Below are positions 30,121-40,477 of a DNA stretch of 45,570 nt, in pieces (the first letter of the stretch is position 1; the number at the start of each line of letters is the position of its first letter). Source of the stretch: Comamonadaceae bacterium 2FH (lineage in GTDB: Bacteria; Pseudomonadota; Gammaproteobacteria; Burkholderiales; Burkholderiaceae_C). The notes beneath the pieces were generated by a model, which was given only the letters and a program-made list of their open reading frames with translations, did no database searches and was not told the origin of the DNA. The DNA lies in the NCBI GenBank assembly GCA_005503335.1, contig SCMQ01000039.1:1-45570 (forward strand), written 5' to 3'. A program made the position numbers and the translations under genes.

Positions 30121-31238
30121 CGCGGCCCCAGCTGCACCGGCGCCCCGCGCTGCGCGCTGGCGTAGATCGCGTCCAGGATCTCCATCACCACCAGGCCCTG
30201 CTCCGCACCCGCGTCGTGCGGCCTGCCGCTCAGCATGGCCTCGGCGAAATGGTGCATGGCCGAGAGCGCTGGCGTGTTGGGCGTGTGCATCAGCAGGTCC
30301 ATGGCGGCGCCATTGTGCTCCATGAACATCTCGGCCGAGAACTGGTAGCCCTCGTTGAGGTTCTTCTGCAGCAGGCCGGCACGCGTGCCCAGCAGCCGGG
30401 TCTCCATGAGCTCGGCCTCGCGGATATGGGCGGCCCAGGAGGCCTCGAGCACCAGCGTGGCGCCGTTGCGGAAACGGATGAAGCCGGCCGCCAGGTCCTC
30501 CACGTCGAAGCGCTTGCCCGAGGCCGCCGCCAGCGGCGCCGCGATCGCGTCGTAGCGGCTGCCCATGACCCATTCGGGCTCCGGATAGCCCATCAGCCAC
30601 AGGGCCAGGTCCAGCCGGTGCACGCCCAGGTCGATCAGCGGCCCGCCGCCGGCCAGCGCCTGCTGGCCGAACCAGCCGCCGAAGCCCGGCATGCCACGGC
30701 GGCGGTGCCAGACGCTGCGGCCGAAATAGAAGTCGCCGAACACGCCGGCGTCCACCTGCCGCTTCAGCGCCTGCGACTGCGCGCTGAAGCGGTAGGAGAA
30801 ATTGATCATCAGCCGCCGGCCCGCGGCCTCGGCCGCGTTCAGCATCTCGCGCGCCTCGGCCGCGCTCATGGCCATGGGCTTCTCGCACAGCACATGGCAG
30901 CCCGCGGCCAGGGCGGCGAGGGTCAGATCCTTGTGGAACTTGTTGGGCGTGCAGATGCTCACGGCGTCCAACGACTCGCCAGCCAGCATGGCCTCGGCGC
31001 TGGCATGGCGGCGGGCGATGCCGAACTGCTCGCCCACCTGCTGCAGGCGCTGGGCGTCGGGGTCGGCGATCGCGACCACTTCGACCTGAGGGTGCTGGCG
31101 CCAGCCCTCGATGTGCATGCGGCCTATGCCCAGGCCCACGACGCCGACCCGCAGGCGTCTGCCGTCCGCCAGGCCCTCGGAGCGGGACGGGCCGGCGGCG
31201 GCCGCCTCGGCCTGGTAGTCCATCTGGGACGCGCTCAT
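30117..31238 (-). CDS. Gfo/Idh/MocA family oxidoreductase
   Basis: 373 residues. The Rossmann start is [17 protein letters not shown] (about 31-47), the EKP motif is in [11 protein letters not shown] (about 120-130), and a C-terminal substrate domain has [21 protein letters not shown]. Members oxidise or reduce sugars and inositols with NAD(P). An unusual leader of about 28 Ala/Ser-rich residues precedes the Rossmann fold. The start ATG overlaps the ThuA stop codon as ATGA, and its own stop codon overlaps the MFS start in the same way. Confidence 0.9.
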   Translation of the reverse strand: MSASQMDYQAEAAAAGPSRSEGLADGRRLRVGVVGLGIGRMHIEGWRQHPQVEVVAIADPDAQRLQQVGEQFGIARRHASAEAMLAGESLDAVSICTPNKFHKDLTLAALAAGCHVLCEKPMAMSAAEAREMLNAAEAAGRRLMINFSYRFSAQSQALKRQVDAGVFGDFYFGRSVWHRRRGMPGFGGWFGQQALAGGGPLIDLGVHRLDLALWLMGYPEPEWVMGSRYDAIAAPLAAASGKRFDVEDLAAGFIRFRNGATLVLEASWAAHIREAELMETRLLGTRAGLLQKNLNEGYQFSAEMFMEHNGAAMDLLMHTPNTPALSAMHHFAEAMLSGRPHDAGAEQGLVVMEILDAIYASAQRGAPVQLGPR

Positions 31239-32041
31239 GCGATGTCTCCCTGTTCCTGCAGCATGCCCACCCGGCCGAAGCTCAGGGACTTGGGGCTCAG
31301 CGCCTCCAGCGGCGCGGTGTTGGGACAGCGGTCGGCCAGGCGCACGCGCGGCGCGGCCCATTGCACGGCGTTGGCGATCACGCGCTGCACGTTGGCGTCG
31401 TGGTAGGTCGGGTAGGCCTCGTGGCCGGGGCGGAAGTAGAACACCCGGCCATGGCCACGTTGCCAGCAGCAGCCGGAGCGGAACAGCTCGCCTCCCTCGA
31501 ACCAGGACAGCAACACCAGCTCATCGGGCGTGGGGATGTCGAAGCGCTCGCCGTACATCTCCTCGTAGGGCAGCTCGAAATGCTCGGGCAGGCCGGCCGC
31601 GATCGGGTGGCTGGGCTCGACCACCCACAGGCGCTCCTTCTCGTCGGCCTCGCGCCACTTGAGCGAGCAATGCGTTCCCATCAGGCGGCGGAAGATCTTG
31701 GAGAAATGCCCCGAGTGCAGCACGATCAGGCCCATGCCCTCGAGCACGCGGCGCTGCACGCGCTCGACGACCGCGTCGCTGACCTCGGCATGGGCCTTGT
31801 GGCCCCACCACAGCAGCACGTCGCAGGCGTCCAGCCGGGCCGCGCTCAGGCCGTGCTCGGGCTCGTCCAGCGTGGCCGTGCCCAGGTCCAGGGCGCGCGC
31901 GCCCGGCAGGGGCGAGGCGGTCTCGCGCAGGGCCGCCGCCAGGGTCGCGTGCATGCCGGTGGGGTAGATCGCGGCGATCGCCGGGTTCTCCTGCTCGTGG
32001 CGGTATTCGTTCCAGACAATGACAGAAATCTTTTCGGACAA
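31235..32041 (-). CDS. ThuA domain-containing protein (trehalose-utilisation type)
   Basis: 268 residues from a TTG at 32041 that is preceded by AAGGAGA; the upstream ATG at 32080 has no such site. The ThuA-like glutamine-amidotransferase fold is visible: [14 protein letters not shown] at the start, [50 protein letters not shown]. ThuA with a Gfo/Idh/MocA partner takes part in 3-keto-disaccharide metabolism in rhizobia, so a sugar-catabolic role is inferred. First gene of a three-gene overlapping operon, divergent from an AraC regulator. Confidence 0.9.
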   Translation of the reverse strand: MSEKISVIVWNEYRHEQENPAIAAIYPTGMHATLAAALRETASPLPGARALDLGTATLDEPEHGLSAARLDACDVLLWWGHKAHAEVSDAVVERVQRRVLEGMGLIVLHSGHFSKIFRRLMGTHCSLKWREADEKERLWVVEPSHPIAAGLPEHFELPYEEMYGERFDIPTPDELVLLSWFEGGELFRSGCCWQRGHGRVFYFRPGHEAYPTYHDANVQRVIANAVQWAAPRVRLADRCPNTAPLEALSPKSLSFGRVGMLQEQGDIA

Positions 32042-32164
32042 GGAAGTCTCCTTAAAACTTGCGACATGGCGCCTAAGCAAGCGAACTACACTCGCAACGT
32101 AGGCCTATCGTAGGAACGGAACCGCCCTCGAACAAGCGAGATCCGCACCAGAAAACCGATATCG

Positions 32165-33118
32165 ATGTCAAAAATCCAGAGTCCTTTTCGAGACCCAGAA
32201 GGGGGCGGCTGCGCCCTCCCCGGCGCCGCGCCCGACCCGGCGCGCGCCGCGCGGATGCGCGGCGCCCTGTCCGAGGCCCTGCAAGGCCTGCAACAGGCGC
32301 GCATGGCCCTGCTTCGCCCGCACGCGCAAGGCGGCTTGGTGCCTCACGGCAGCGGGCACTTTCACAGCGCGCCCGAGCTGTTCGTGCAACTGGCAGGCTG
32401 GACGCGCTTCGAGTTTCCGGGGCGCAGCTGCCGGCTCGAGGCGGGCGAGGCCCTGCTGCTGCCGCCGCAGCTGCTGCACGCCGAGCAGGTGGGGCCCGGG
32501 CCGGACGGCCAGGCCTTCTGCAACCTCGTGCTCTATGCCGACGCCCAGGGCTTCAGCAGCCACCTGGCGAGCGAGCAGCGCCCCGGCCTGCCCGGCGTGC
32601 AGCACTTGGAGACGCGCCGCACGCCCCAAGCCGGCCGCATGCAGGCCTGGCTGCTCGACGCCTGCCCGCGCGCCGGCCTGCCGCCATCGGACTGGGACGA
32701 GGCGCAGGCGCGCGCCCTGGTCAGCGCGACACTGGCCAGCGCCCTGCGCCTGCTGGCGCAGTCGACCGGTCAGGCATCCGAGGAGCACCCCCTGGTCGCA
32801 CGCGTGAAGCTGTGGGTCAAGAACCGCCTGGGCGAGCAAGATCTCAGCGTGCGCGGCCTGGCGCAGCAGGCCGGCTGCACGGCCGACTACCTCTCGCAGC
32901 TGTTTCACCGCCACACGGGCGAACACCTGGTCGCCCACATCGTGCGCCTGCGCATGGAGCGGGCGGCCCAGCTGCTGCTGGACGGGCGCATGGCCGGCAA
33001 GGCAGTGGCCTGGGCCTGCGGCTACGCCAGCCACAGCTATTTCACCCAGAGCTTCCGCCAGCATCACGGCGCCACGCCGACGGCCTGGCGGCGCAGCCAG
33101 CCGGCACCGCCAGCGTGA
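32165..33118 (+). CDS. AraC family transcriptional regulator
   Basis: 317 residues. An N-terminal cupin-like effector domain (HGSGHFHSAPELFVQLAGWTRF, in parts; LEAGEALLLPPQLLHAEQ) is followed by the C-terminal double helix-turn-helix (about 220-315: LSVRGLAQQAGCTADYLSQLFHRHTGE, in parts; VAWACGYASHSYFTQSFRQHHG). It is divergent from the ThuA operon across a 123-base gap and is therefore the likely sugar-responsive regulator of that operon. The start is the first ATG; the proline/alanine-rich leader is unusual. Confidence 0.9.
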   Translation: MSKIQSPFRDPEGGGCALPGAAPDPARAARMRGALSEALQGLQQARMALLRPHAQGGLVPHGSGHFHSAPELFVQLAGWTRFEFPGRSCRLEAGEALLLPPQLLHAEQVGPGPDGQAFCNLVLYADAQGFSSHLASEQRPGLPGVQHLETRRTPQAGRMQAWLLDACPRAGLPPSDWDEAQARALVSATLASALRLLAQSTGQASEEHPLVARVKLWVKNRLGEQDLSVRGLAQQAGCTADYLSQLFHRHTGEHLVAHIVRLRMERAAQLLLDGRMAGKAVAWACGYASHSYFTQSFRQHHGATPTAWRRSQPAPPA

Positions 33119-33174
33119 AACGGGCCGGCGGCCGCTTCCGCTACATTGGCGGCAACGCTCTCGGACCACCGCCC

Positions 33175-34077
33175 ATGACCACCGCTTCCGTCCGCCGCCC
33201 CTTGCGCGGCACGCGCATCCTGAGCCTGGCGCTCAACCTGCCGGGCCCGGCCGCCCTGATGCGCCTGCGCGCCATGGGCGCGCGCTGCCTCAAGGTCGAG
33301 CCGCCCGCGCCCAAGGGCGGCGCCGCGGACGCGCCCGGCGACCCCATGGCCCAGTACAGCCCGGCGGCCTATGCGGCCTTGCACGAAGGCATCCCCAGGC
33401 GCCAGCTGGACCTCAAGTCCGAACGCGGCCAAGCCGCCCTGCACCGGGAGCTGGCGCGCTGCGACCTGCTGCTGACCTCGTTCCGCCCCTCGGCGCTGGC
33501 CAAGCTGGGCCTGGACTGGAAGGCGCTGCAGCGCCGCCACCCGGCGCTCTCGCTGGTGAGCATCGTCGGCGGGACCGGGCCCCTGGCCGAGCGGCCGGGC
33601 CACGACCTCACCTACCTGGCCGAGGCCGGCCTGGTGCCGGGCCTGGACCTGCCCGCCACGCTGTTCGCCGACATGGGCGGCGCCCTGCTGGCCAGCGAGG
33701 CCGTGCTTGGGGCGGTGCTGGCGTACAAGAGCTCGGGCAAGGCCAGCTGCCGGCAGGTGGCGCTGTCCGGGGCCACGGCCTGGCTGGCCCTGCCGCGCGA
33801 CTGGGGACTGACCCTGCCCGGCGGCTGGGTCGGCGGCGCGCACGCGGGTTACCGCGTCTACCCCTGCAAGGACGGCCGCGTCGCCGTGGCCGCGCTGGAG
33901 CCGCATTTCGCGGCGGCGCTCTGCGCTGCCGCGGGCCTGCCGGCCAGCGACATGCGGGCACCCGCCACGCACGAGGCCCTCGCCGGCTTCCTCGCTTCGC
34001 GCACGCGCCGCCAGCTCGAGCGCCTGGCCTCCGAGCGTGACCTCCCCCTGCACACGCTGCCGAGCGCGGCGCGCTGA
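33175..34077 (+). CDS. short CaiB/BaiF-type CoA transferase family protein
   Basis: 300 residues, about 100 shorter than typical class III CoA-transferases. The family's opening GTRILSLALNLPGPAALMRLRAMGARCLKVEPP (in parts), LDLKSERGQAALHREL, DLLLTSFRPSALAKLGL and the catalytic-Asp block TLFADMGGALLASEAVLGAVLA are present. The lid region is reduced. It moves CoA between acids if active. It follows the AraC gene by 56 bases and converges with eutC; no partner gene clarifies the substrate. Confidence 0.8.
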   Translation: MTTASVRRPLRGTRILSLALNLPGPAALMRLRAMGARCLKVEPPAPKGGAADAPGDPMAQYSPAAYAALHEGIPRRQLDLKSERGQAALHRELARCDLLLTSFRPSALAKLGLDWKALQRRHPALSLVSIVGGTGPLAERPGHDLTYLAEAGLVPGLDLPATLFADMGGALLASEAVLGAVLAYKSSGKASCRQVALSGATAWLALPRDWGLTLPGGWVGGAHAGYRVYPCKDGRVAVAALEPHFAAALCAAAGLPASDMRAPATHEALAGFLASRTRRQLERLASERDLPLHTLPSAAR

Positions 34078-34088
34078 CGGCGACTTGC

Positions 34089-35033
34089 TCAGGCCGAGGG
34101 ATCGCGCGGCGGCGACTCCAGCAGGAAGCTGGCCATGGCGCCGGCTTCTAGCGGCGCCACCTCCTCGGCCTCGTCCTTGAGGCCCACGCCGGTCAGCCGG
34201 CGCGCCCGCGCCAGACTGAGCAGCCGGTGCAGCTGCTGCGCCGCCGCCGCCACGGACAGACCCGCGGGACGGACGTTGGAGATGCAGTTGCGCTGCGCGT
34301 CCGTCAGGCCCACGCGCGGCGCCCAGCTGAGGTAGATGCCGAGGCTGTCGGGCGAGCTCAGGCCCGGCCGCTCGCCGATCAGCACGGCCATCGCGTCGGC
34401 GCCCAGGCGCTCGCCCACCTCGTCGCCGACCGCCACGCGGCCCTGCGTGACCAGGGCCACCGGCGCGACGCGCCAGGCCTGGGCCGTATCCGCCTGCAGC
34501 CGCGCCAGCATGGCCGAGATCAGCGCCACGGCGCTCGTGTGCACGCCCAGGGCCGAGAGTCCGTCTGTGACGACGAAGGCCAGGTCGAAGCGGGCCGCCC
34601 CGCCCTGCCCCTGCCCCTGCCCCAGCGCCGCGCGCCAGTCGGCGATCGCGCGGCGCGAGGCCTGGTCGAGGCGCCGCCCCAGGTCCGGACGCTGCAGGTA
34701 GCTCGCGCGGTCGGGCGCAGCGCTGTGCAGCAACAGGGGCTGCAGGCCCAGGTCCTGCAGCGCCTGCGCGGTGCCGAGCGCGTCGAAGGCCAGGTGCACG
34801 GCGTCGCGCGCCTGGGCATGGGCGAGCTGGAACGCGAGCTGGGCCGCGGTCGGCAGGCTGTGGCCGGCGCGGCCCAGGGCGATGCGCGCATCGGTGTAGC
34901 GGCGCAAGGCGTCCCAGCGCGCGGCTGTGACCGGGGGTTTGGCGCATGCCTGCGCCCCCACGCTTGTCGCTCCGCGTACTTCGCTGCCCCCCTTGGGGGC
35001 CTTTGCGCCTTGGGACGGCCCGGCGGCGCTCAT
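34089..35033 (-). CDS. eutC: ethanolamine ammonia-lyase light chain
   Basis: 314 residues. With EutB it forms the adenosylcobalamin enzyme that converts ethanolamine to acetaldehyde and ammonia. Family blocks: [46 protein letters not shown] (in parts), [45 protein letters not shown]. The ATG at 35033 overlaps the eutB stop codon as ATGA. The first 26 or so residues are encoded by hairpin repeat copy D read backwards, and no start codon exists between the repeat and the conserved part. A (CTGCCC)3 tract (34605-34622) encodes a Gly-Gln run. Confidence 0.94.
   Translation of the reverse strand: MSAAGPSQGAKAPKGGSEVRGATSVGAQACAKPPVTAARWDALRRYTDARIALGRAGHSLPTAAQLAFQLAHAQARDAVHLAFDALGTAQALQDLGLQPLLLHSAAPDRASYLQRPDLGRRLDQASRRAIADWRAALGQGQGQGGAARFDLAFVVTDGLSALGVHTSAVALISAMLARLQADTAQAWRVAPVALVTQGRVAVGDEVGERLGADAMAVLIGERPGLSSPDSLGIYLSWAPRVGLTDAQRNCISNVRPAGLSVAAAAQQLHRLLSLARARRLTGVGLKDEAEEVAPLEAGAMASFLLESPPRDPSA
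34954..35033 (+). repeat. intercistronic hairpin repeat, copy D (antisense to eutBC, inside eutC)
   Basis: In plus orientation, hairpin 1 is GCCCCC 34986-34991 with GGGGGC 34995-35000. Hairpin 2 is GCGCC 35005-35009 with GGCGC 35025-35029 around a 15-nt loop. Unlike the other copies it is reversed relative to the surrounding genes, and it is translated as the N-terminus of EutC. Confidence 0.8.
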
Positions 35034-36445
35034 TGCCCATGCTCCAGCCGCTGCAGCACCTCGGCAAACGGCGCCGGCAGGCCCTCGGCTAGGCGCGAGC
35101 CCTCGCCCGGCTCGAACACGCCCATGGTCTGCAGCCAGGCTTCGAACTCGGGCGCGGGGCGCAGGCCCATCAGCTGGCGCATCACCAGCGCGTCGTGGAA
35201 GGAACTGCTCTGGTAGTTCAGCATGATGTCGTCGGCGCCCGGCACGCCCATGATGAAGTTGCAGCCGGCGGCGCACAGCAGGGTCAGCAGGGCGTCCATG
35301 TCGTCGACATCGGCCTCGGCATGGTTGGTGAAGCAGCAGTCGCAGCCCATGGGCAGGCCCAGCAGCTTGCCGCAGAAATGGTCCTCCAGGCCGGCGCGCA
35401 GGATCTGCTTGCCGTCGTAGAGGTACTCGGGCCCGATGAAGCCCACCACGGTGTTGACCAGCAGCGGGCTGAAATGCCGTGCCACGGCGTAGGCGCGCGC
35501 CTCCAGGGTCTGCTGGTCGCAGCCGTGGTGCGCGCCGGCCGACAGCGCGCTGCCCTGGCCGGTCTCGAAATACATCACATGCTCGCCACGCTGCCCGTCG
35601 TCGAAGACGGCGCCGCGCCCCAACGCCTGCGCTGCGGCCCGCGCTTCGCCCAGCAGGGCCAGGTCGATGCCGAAACTGCGGTTCGCGCCCTCGGTGCCGG
35701 CGATCGACTGGAACACCAGGTCCACCGGCGCACCGCGCTCGATTGCGCGCAGCGTGTTCGTGACATGGGTCAGCACGCAGGACTGGGTGGGAATGCCGTA
35801 GCGCGCGATCACGCCGTCCAGCATTTGCAGCAGCCGCACCACCTGCGGCACATCGTCGGTGGCCGGGTTGATGCCGATCACCGCGTCGCCGCTGCCCAGC
35901 AGCAGGCCGTCGAGCAGGCTGGCCGCTATGCCCGCGGCATCGTCGGTCGGGTGGTTGGGCTGCAGCCGCGTGGCCAGGCACCCGGCCAGTCCCAGCGTGC
36001 CGCGAAAGCGCGTGACCACGCGGCATTTGCGCGCGATCAGTGCCAGGTCCTGCAAGCGGCACAGCTTGCTGACGGCGGCCACCATCTCGGGCGTGAGGCC
36101 CGGCGCCAGCGCCGCCAGGGCCGCGGGCGTGGCGGCATCGCCGAGCAGCCAGTTGCGCAAGTCGCCCACGGTGAGGTGGCTGACCGGGGCGAAGGCCGCG
36201 GCGTCGTGGCGGTCGATGATGAGCCGCGTGACCTCGTCCTCCTCGTAGGGCACGACGGCCTCGCTCAGGAAGGCCTTCAGCGGCAGCTCGGCCAGCGCCA
36301 TCTGCGCCGCCACCCGCTGCTGCGCGCTGTTCGCGGCCACACCGGCCAGGCGGTCCCCCGAGCGGGCCGGGCTGGCGGCCGCCATGAGGACGCGCAGGCT
36401 GTCGAAGCGGTAGCTTTGCGAGCCTATGCTGTGGGCGTAGCTCAA
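35030..36445 (-). CDS. eutB: ethanolamine ammonia-lyase heavy chain
   Basis: 471 residues from TTG at 36445, chosen because GGAGGT lies 6 bases upstream and the protein then begins [17 protein letters not shown] as in the family. EutB is the TIM-barrel subunit holding adenosylcobalamin and ethanolamine. [62 protein letters not shown] and [22 protein letters not shown] (each in part) are typical. eutC follows with ATGA overlap. No other eut genes, microcompartment genes or permease are present, so this is the simple cytosolic version. Confidence 0.96.
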   Translation of the reverse strand: MSYAHSIGSQSYRFDSLRVLMAAASPARSGDRLAGVAANSAQQRVAAQMALAELPLKAFLSEAVVPYEEDEVTRLIIDRHDAAAFAPVSHLTVGDLRNWLLGDAATPAALAALAPGLTPEMVAAVSKLCRLQDLALIARKCRVVTRFRGTLGLAGCLATRLQPNHPTDDAAGIAASLLDGLLLGSGDAVIGINPATDDVPQVVRLLQMLDGVIARYGIPTQSCVLTHVTNTLRAIERGAPVDLVFQSIAGTEGANRSFGIDLALLGEARAAAQALGRGAVFDDGQRGEHVMYFETGQGSALSAGAHHGCDQQTLEARAYAVARHFSPLLVNTVVGFIGPEYLYDGKQILRAGLEDHFCGKLLGLPMGCDCCFTNHAEADVDDMDALLTLLCAAGCNFIMGVPGADDIMLNYQSSSFHDALVMRQLMGLRPAPEFEAWLQTMGVFEPGEGSRLAEGLPAPFAEVLQRLEHGQ

Positions 36446-36565
36446 GGCTGGACCTCCATGGCTGCGGATCGGGCGCGACCTGCACCCTGGCATTGTCGGC
36501 CAGCACGCCGGACCTTGTCACGACGGGCTGGCAGAATCCCTCGACAAACACAAACAGGGCGTCCG

Positions 36566-37018
36566 ATGAAGAGACAGGGAAGGACCGTGCGCCGGGAAGC
36601 GGCGCGCTCGCAGGCGCAGCTCCGAAAGCCTCCGCCCGCGGCGCCGGCCGTACCGGCCGCACCGGTGCTGTCGCTGACGCTCGCCTGGGCCCTGCTGATC
36701 GCCTGGGGCGTCTGGGCCGGCCGCCTGCCGCTGCTCACCCTGGCGGCCGCACCGCTGCTGAACCTGGCAACCTTCTACGTCTACTGGACCGACAAGCACG
36801 CCGCCCGAAACGGCCGCTGGCGCACGCGCGAGGACACCCTGCACCTGCTGGGCCTGCTCGGCGGCTGGCCCGGCGCATGGTGGGCGCACCAGATCCTGCG
36901 CCACAAGTCGCGCAAGGCGGCGTTCAGGCAAGCCTACTGGGCCACGGTGCTGCTGCACGGCGCGGCCCTGCTGGGCTGGCTGTTCTGGCTGCAGCCGAGA
37001 TGGTCGTCGCTGTTGTGA
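36566..37018 (+). CDS. DUF1294 family membrane protein
   Basis: 150 residues. A basic N-terminus ([16 protein letters not shown]) is followed by about four hydrophobic segments and the DUF1294 signature [19 protein letters not shown], then [28 protein letters not shown] (in parts). It has the bare DUF1294 part without the N-terminal cold-shock domain found in some relatives. Function unknown; inner membrane predicted. It converges with the YgiQ gene. Confidence 0.88.
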   Translation: MKRQGRTVRREAARSQAQLRKPPPAAPAVPAAPVLSLTLAWALLIAWGVWAGRLPLLTLAAAPLLNLATFYVYWTDKHAARNGRWRTREDTLHLLGLLGGWPGAWWAHQILRHKSRKAAFRQAYWATVLLHGAALLGWLFWLQPRWSSLL

Positions 37019-37070
37019 GCGTGGGCAGGCGCGCGGCCGGAGCCGCCGGCACGACGGGCCGGACAAGACC

Positions 37071-39377
37071 TCAGCGCGGCCTGCGCGAGGCCTTGGCGGG
37101 CGGGCGCCCCGCGCCCGTGTCGCGCGGCGGCAGGCCGGTGTGCTGGGTCAGGATGCGGCCCTTGACCGGCGCGGCCGACGGGCGCGGCGCGGGCGTCGAG
37201 TTCTTGCGCCGCGCGCTCTGGTAGCTGCCGTCGTTCAGCGGCTGCCAGGTCGGGATCAGGTGCTGCTTGCCGTTGCCTATCAGGTCGGCGCGGCCCATGG
37301 CCTTGAGCGCCTCGCGCAGCAGCGGCCAGTTGTTCGGGTCGTGGTAGCGCAGGAAAGCCTTATGCAGGCGGCGGCGCTTCTCGCCGCGCACGATGTCCAC
37401 GCCCTCGCTGTCGCGCGTGATCTTGCGCAGCGGGTTGCGGCCGCTGTGGTACATGGCCGTGGCGGTGGCCATGGGGCTGGGGTAGAAGGTCTGGACCTGG
37501 TCGGCGCGAAAGCCGTTCTTCTTGAGCCAGACCGCCAGGCTCATCATGTCCTCGTCGCTGGTGCCCGGATGGGCGGCGATGAAGTAGGGGATCAGGAACT
37601 GCTTCTTGCCCGCCTCGGCACTGAACTTCTCGAACATCTGCTTGAAGCGGTCATAGCTGCCTATGCCGGGCTTCATCATCTTGGACAGCGGGCCCTGCTC
37701 GGTGTGCTCGGGAGCGATCTTCAGGTAGCCGCCCACATGGTGCTGCACCAGCTCCTTGACGTACTCGGGGCTCTGCACCGCCAGGTCGTAGCGCAGGCCG
37801 GAGCCGATCAGGATCTTCTTGATGCCCTTGAGCGCACGGCCGCGGCGGTACATGCTGATCAGCGGGCCGTGGTCGGTGGTCAGGTTCTGGCAGATGCCGG
37901 GGTAGACGCAGCTGGGCTTGCGGCAGGCGGCCTCGATCTCGGGCGACCTGCAGCCTATGCGGTACATGTTGGCCGTGGGGCCGCCGAGGTCGGAGATCAC
38001 GCCGGTGAAGCCGGCCACCTTGTCGCGGATCTCCTCGATCTCGTGGATCACCGAGTCTTCCGAGCGGCTCTGGATGATGCGGCCCTCGTGTTCGGTGATC
38101 GAGCAGAAGGTGCAGCCGCCGAAGCAGCCGCGCATGATGTTGACCGAGAAGCGGATCATCTCCCAGGCCGGGATCTTGGTCGCGCCATCGTGGCTGCCGC
38201 TTTCGTCGGCGTAGACCGGGTGCGGGCTGCGCGCATAAGGCAGGCCGAACACATGGTCCATCTCGGCCGTGGTCAGCGGGATGGGCGGCGGGTTGATCCA
38301 GACGTCGCGCGCGGTCGCAGCCTCGCCATGCGCCTGCACCAGGGCGCGCGCGTTGCCGGGGTTGGTCTCCAGGTGCAGCACGCGGTTGGCATGGGCGTAG
38401 AGCACAGGGTCGGCCTTGACCTGCTCGTAGCTGGGCAGGCGGATCACGGTGCGCTCGCGCGGCGGCAGCTTGCGCTTGCCGGACAGGGCCGGGTTGGGCA
38501 TGAAGCTCAGCGGCTGCACGCCCGGCTCCGCCTGCGGCGCGCCGCCCTCCTCCTTGGCGCAACTGCTGCCCTGGGCCTGGGCCTGCTCGGCCGTGGTCAT
38601 GTAGGGGTTGATGTGCTCGTCCACACGGCCCGGCAGGTCCACCGAGCGCGAGTCGATCTCGAACCAGCCCTCGGGCGTTTCCCGCCGCACGAAGGCCGTG
38701 CCGCGCACGTCGTTGATCTGCTGCACCGGCTCGCGCGCGGCCAGGCGGTGCGCGACCTCGACCAGGGCGCGCTCGGCGTTGCCGTACAGCAGCAGGTCGC
38801 ACTTGCTGTCGACCACGATGGAGCGGCGCACCTTGTCCGACCAGTAGTCGTAGTGCGCGATGCGGCGCAGCGAGCCCTCGATGCCGCCGAGCACGATGGG
38901 CACATCAGGGAAGGCCTCGCGGCAGCGCTGGCTGTAGACGATGGCCGCGCGGTCGGGCCGCTTGCCGCCCTGGTCGCCCGGGGTGTAGGCGTCGTCCGAG
39001 CGGATCTTGCGGTCCGCCGTGTAGCGGTTGATCATGGAATCCATGTTGCCGGCCGTCACGCCCCAGAACAGGTTCGGCTTGCCCAGCGCCTTGAAGGGCT
39101 CGGCGCTGTGCCAGTCGGGCTGGGCGATGATGCCGACGCGAAAGCCCTGGGCCTCGAGCACCCGGCCTATCACGGCCATGCCGAAGCTCGGGTGGTCCAC
39201 ATAGGCGTCGCCGGTCACGAGGATCACGTCGCAGCTGTCCCAGCCCAGGCGCTCCATCTCGGCCCGGCTCATCGGCAGGAAGGGCGCCGTGCCGAAGCGC
39301 GCCGCCCAGTACTTGCGGTAGCTGGTCAGCGGCTTGGCAGCGCGCGCGAAGAAGGACACGTCGACGGGAGCGTTCAT
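37071..39377 (-). CDS. YgiQ family radical SAM protein
   Basis: 768 residues. An N-terminal domain with B12-binding-like features ([18 protein letters not shown]) leads to the radical SAM core with the CX3CX2C cluster motif in [19 protein letters not shown] (about 400). A DUF3362-type C-terminal part follows ([36 protein letters not shown]) with a basic, Pro-rich tail. YgiQ proteins are widespread and their substrate is not established. The start is ATG 39377, where family similarity ([23 protein letters not shown], in parts) begins. Confidence 0.93.
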   Translation of the reverse strand: MNAPVDVSFFARAAKPLTSYRKYWAARFGTAPFLPMSRAEMERLGWDSCDVILVTGDAYVDHPSFGMAVIGRVLEAQGFRVGIIAQPDWHSAEPFKALGKPNLFWGVTAGNMDSMINRYTADRKIRSDDAYTPGDQGGKRPDRAAIVYSQRCREAFPDVPIVLGGIEGSLRRIAHYDYWSDKVRRSIVVDSKCDLLLYGNAERALVEVAHRLAAREPVQQINDVRGTAFVRRETPEGWFEIDSRSVDLPGRVDEHINPYMTTAEQAQAQGSSCAKEEGGAPQAEPGVQPLSFMPNPALSGKRKLPPRERTVIRLPSYEQVKADPVLYAHANRVLHLETNPGNARALVQAHGEAATARDVWINPPPIPLTTAEMDHVFGLPYARSPHPVYADESGSHDGATKIPAWEMIRFSVNIMRGCFGGCTFCSITEHEGRIIQSRSEDSVIHEIEEIRDKVAGFTGVISDLGGPTANMYRIGCRSPEIEAACRKPSCVYPGICQNLTTDHGPLISMYRRGRALKGIKKILIGSGLRYDLAVQSPEYVKELVQHHVGGYLKIAPEHTEQGPLSKMMKPGIGSYDRFKQMFEKFSAEAGKKQFLIPYFIAAHPGTSDEDMMSLAVWLKKNGFRADQVQTFYPSPMATATAMYHSGRNPLRKITRDSEGVDIVRGEKRRRLHKAFLRYHDPNNWPLLREALKAMGRADLIGNGKQHLIPTWQPLNDGSYQSARRKNSTPAPRPSAAPVKGRILTQHTGLPPRDTGAGRPPAKASRRPR

Positions 39378-39441
39378 GGAGGGCTCGTTGGGGGCAACCT
39401 GCCATTTTAGTTGGCGGGCCTTGCCTGCAACAGCCTGAGGG

Positions 39442-40350
39442 CTACTGCCCGGCCTGGGGGAGGCGGGCTTGGTAGAAGTCGATGAAGGCGCGCACCTTGG
39501 CGGCCACGTGGCGCCCGGGCGCGTAGACGGCATAGATGCCGCCCTCGGGCAGCGACCACTGGGGCAGCAGGCGCACGAGTTCGCCGCGCGCTACCAAGGC
39601 CTCGGTGCTGGGCCGGTCCATGACCGAAACGCCGGCCCCCTCGAGCAGCAGCGTGCGCAGCGTGGCGGCCGAGTCGCAGCGCAGCCGGCCCGTCATGCGC
39701 ACGCTGCGCTGCGCCCCGTCGGGGTCGGTGAAGCGCCAGGTCAGCGGCGTGGGCAGCAGGGTCAGCGCCACCCAGTCCATGCGCGCCAGGTCCTCGGGCG
39801 TTTGCGGCTGGCCGGCGCGGCGCAGGTAGGCCGGCGAGGCCACCACCTGCTGGGCGAAGCCGCCCAGGCGGGTGGCGCGCAGCGTCGAGTCGCGCAGCCA
39901 GCCCATGCGGAAGGCCACGTCGACGCCCTCCCGCACCAGATCGACCACCCGGTCGCTGGAGCGCAGCTCCAACTGCAGCCGCGAATGCAGCTGCGCGAAG
40001 GCCGCGACGGCGGGCGCCAGCGACTGCTGCGCCTGCTCCACCGTGCAGGCGATGCGCAGCGTGCCGCGCAACTCGCCCGTACGCCCCAGGCCGGCCAGCG
40101 TGTCCTGCACCCCGCGCAGCGCCGGCACGCATTCGTCGATCAAGGTCTGGCCGGCCTCGGTCAGCTGCACGCGGCGCGTGGTGCGCGTGAACAGGCTCAG
40201 GCCCAGCCGCGCCTCCAGCCGGCTGACCTCCAGGCTCACGCGCGCCTTGGACAGGCCCAGCCGCTCGGCCGCGGCCGTGAAGCCGCCGGCCTCGGCCACG
40301 GCGGCGAACACCAGCAAGGCGTTGAGGTCGGCAGACGCCTCAACCCCCAT
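39442..40350 (-). CDS. LysR family transcriptional regulator
   Basis: 302 residues from ATG at 40350. The N-terminal helix-turn-helix is [51 protein letters not shown] (in parts), followed by a periplasmic-binding-protein-like effector domain ([22 protein letters not shown]). It belongs to the CrgA/AaeR-like group. It is divergent from an NAD(P)-binding reductase gene, with a long palindrome between them, the usual setting for LysR control of the neighbour. Inducer unknown. Confidence 0.92.
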   Translation of the reverse strand: MGVEASADLNALLVFAAVAEAGGFTAAAERLGLSKARVSLEVSRLEARLGLSLFTRTTRRVQLTEAGQTLIDECVPALRGVQDTLAGLGRTGELRGTLRIACTVEQAQQSLAPAVAAFAQLHSRLQLELRSSDRVVDLVREGVDVAFRMGWLRDSTLRATRLGGFAQQVVASPAYLRRAGQPQTPEDLARMDWVALTLLPTPLTWRFTDPDGAQRSVRMTGRLRCDSAATLRTLLLEGAGVSVMDRPSTEALVARGELVRLLPQWSLPEGGIYAVYAPGRHVAAKVRAFIDFYQARLPQAGQ

Positions 40351-40372
40351 GTCGGCCCGTCGCCGCAACGGC

Positions 40373-40416
40373 AACTGTCAATAATTTCATAACAATGAAT
40401 TCTGACATTGACAGTT
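40373..40416. promoter_or_regulatory. large palindrome between LysR gene and reductase gene
   Basis: AACTGTCAAT (40373-40382) and ATTGACAGTT (40407-40416) form a perfect 10-bp inverted repeat with a 24-base spacer. Nested within is TTCAT (40386-40390)/ATGAA (40395-40399). The right arm contains TTGACA, a perfect -35 hexamer pointing at the reductase gene, but no good -10 follows at normal spacing. Likely the LysR operator. Confidence 0.6.
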
Positions 40417-40477
40417 TATCGAATCAATCGACGATGCGACAGTCGAGTCCTCCACTTGCTCGGAAAGGAAATACACC

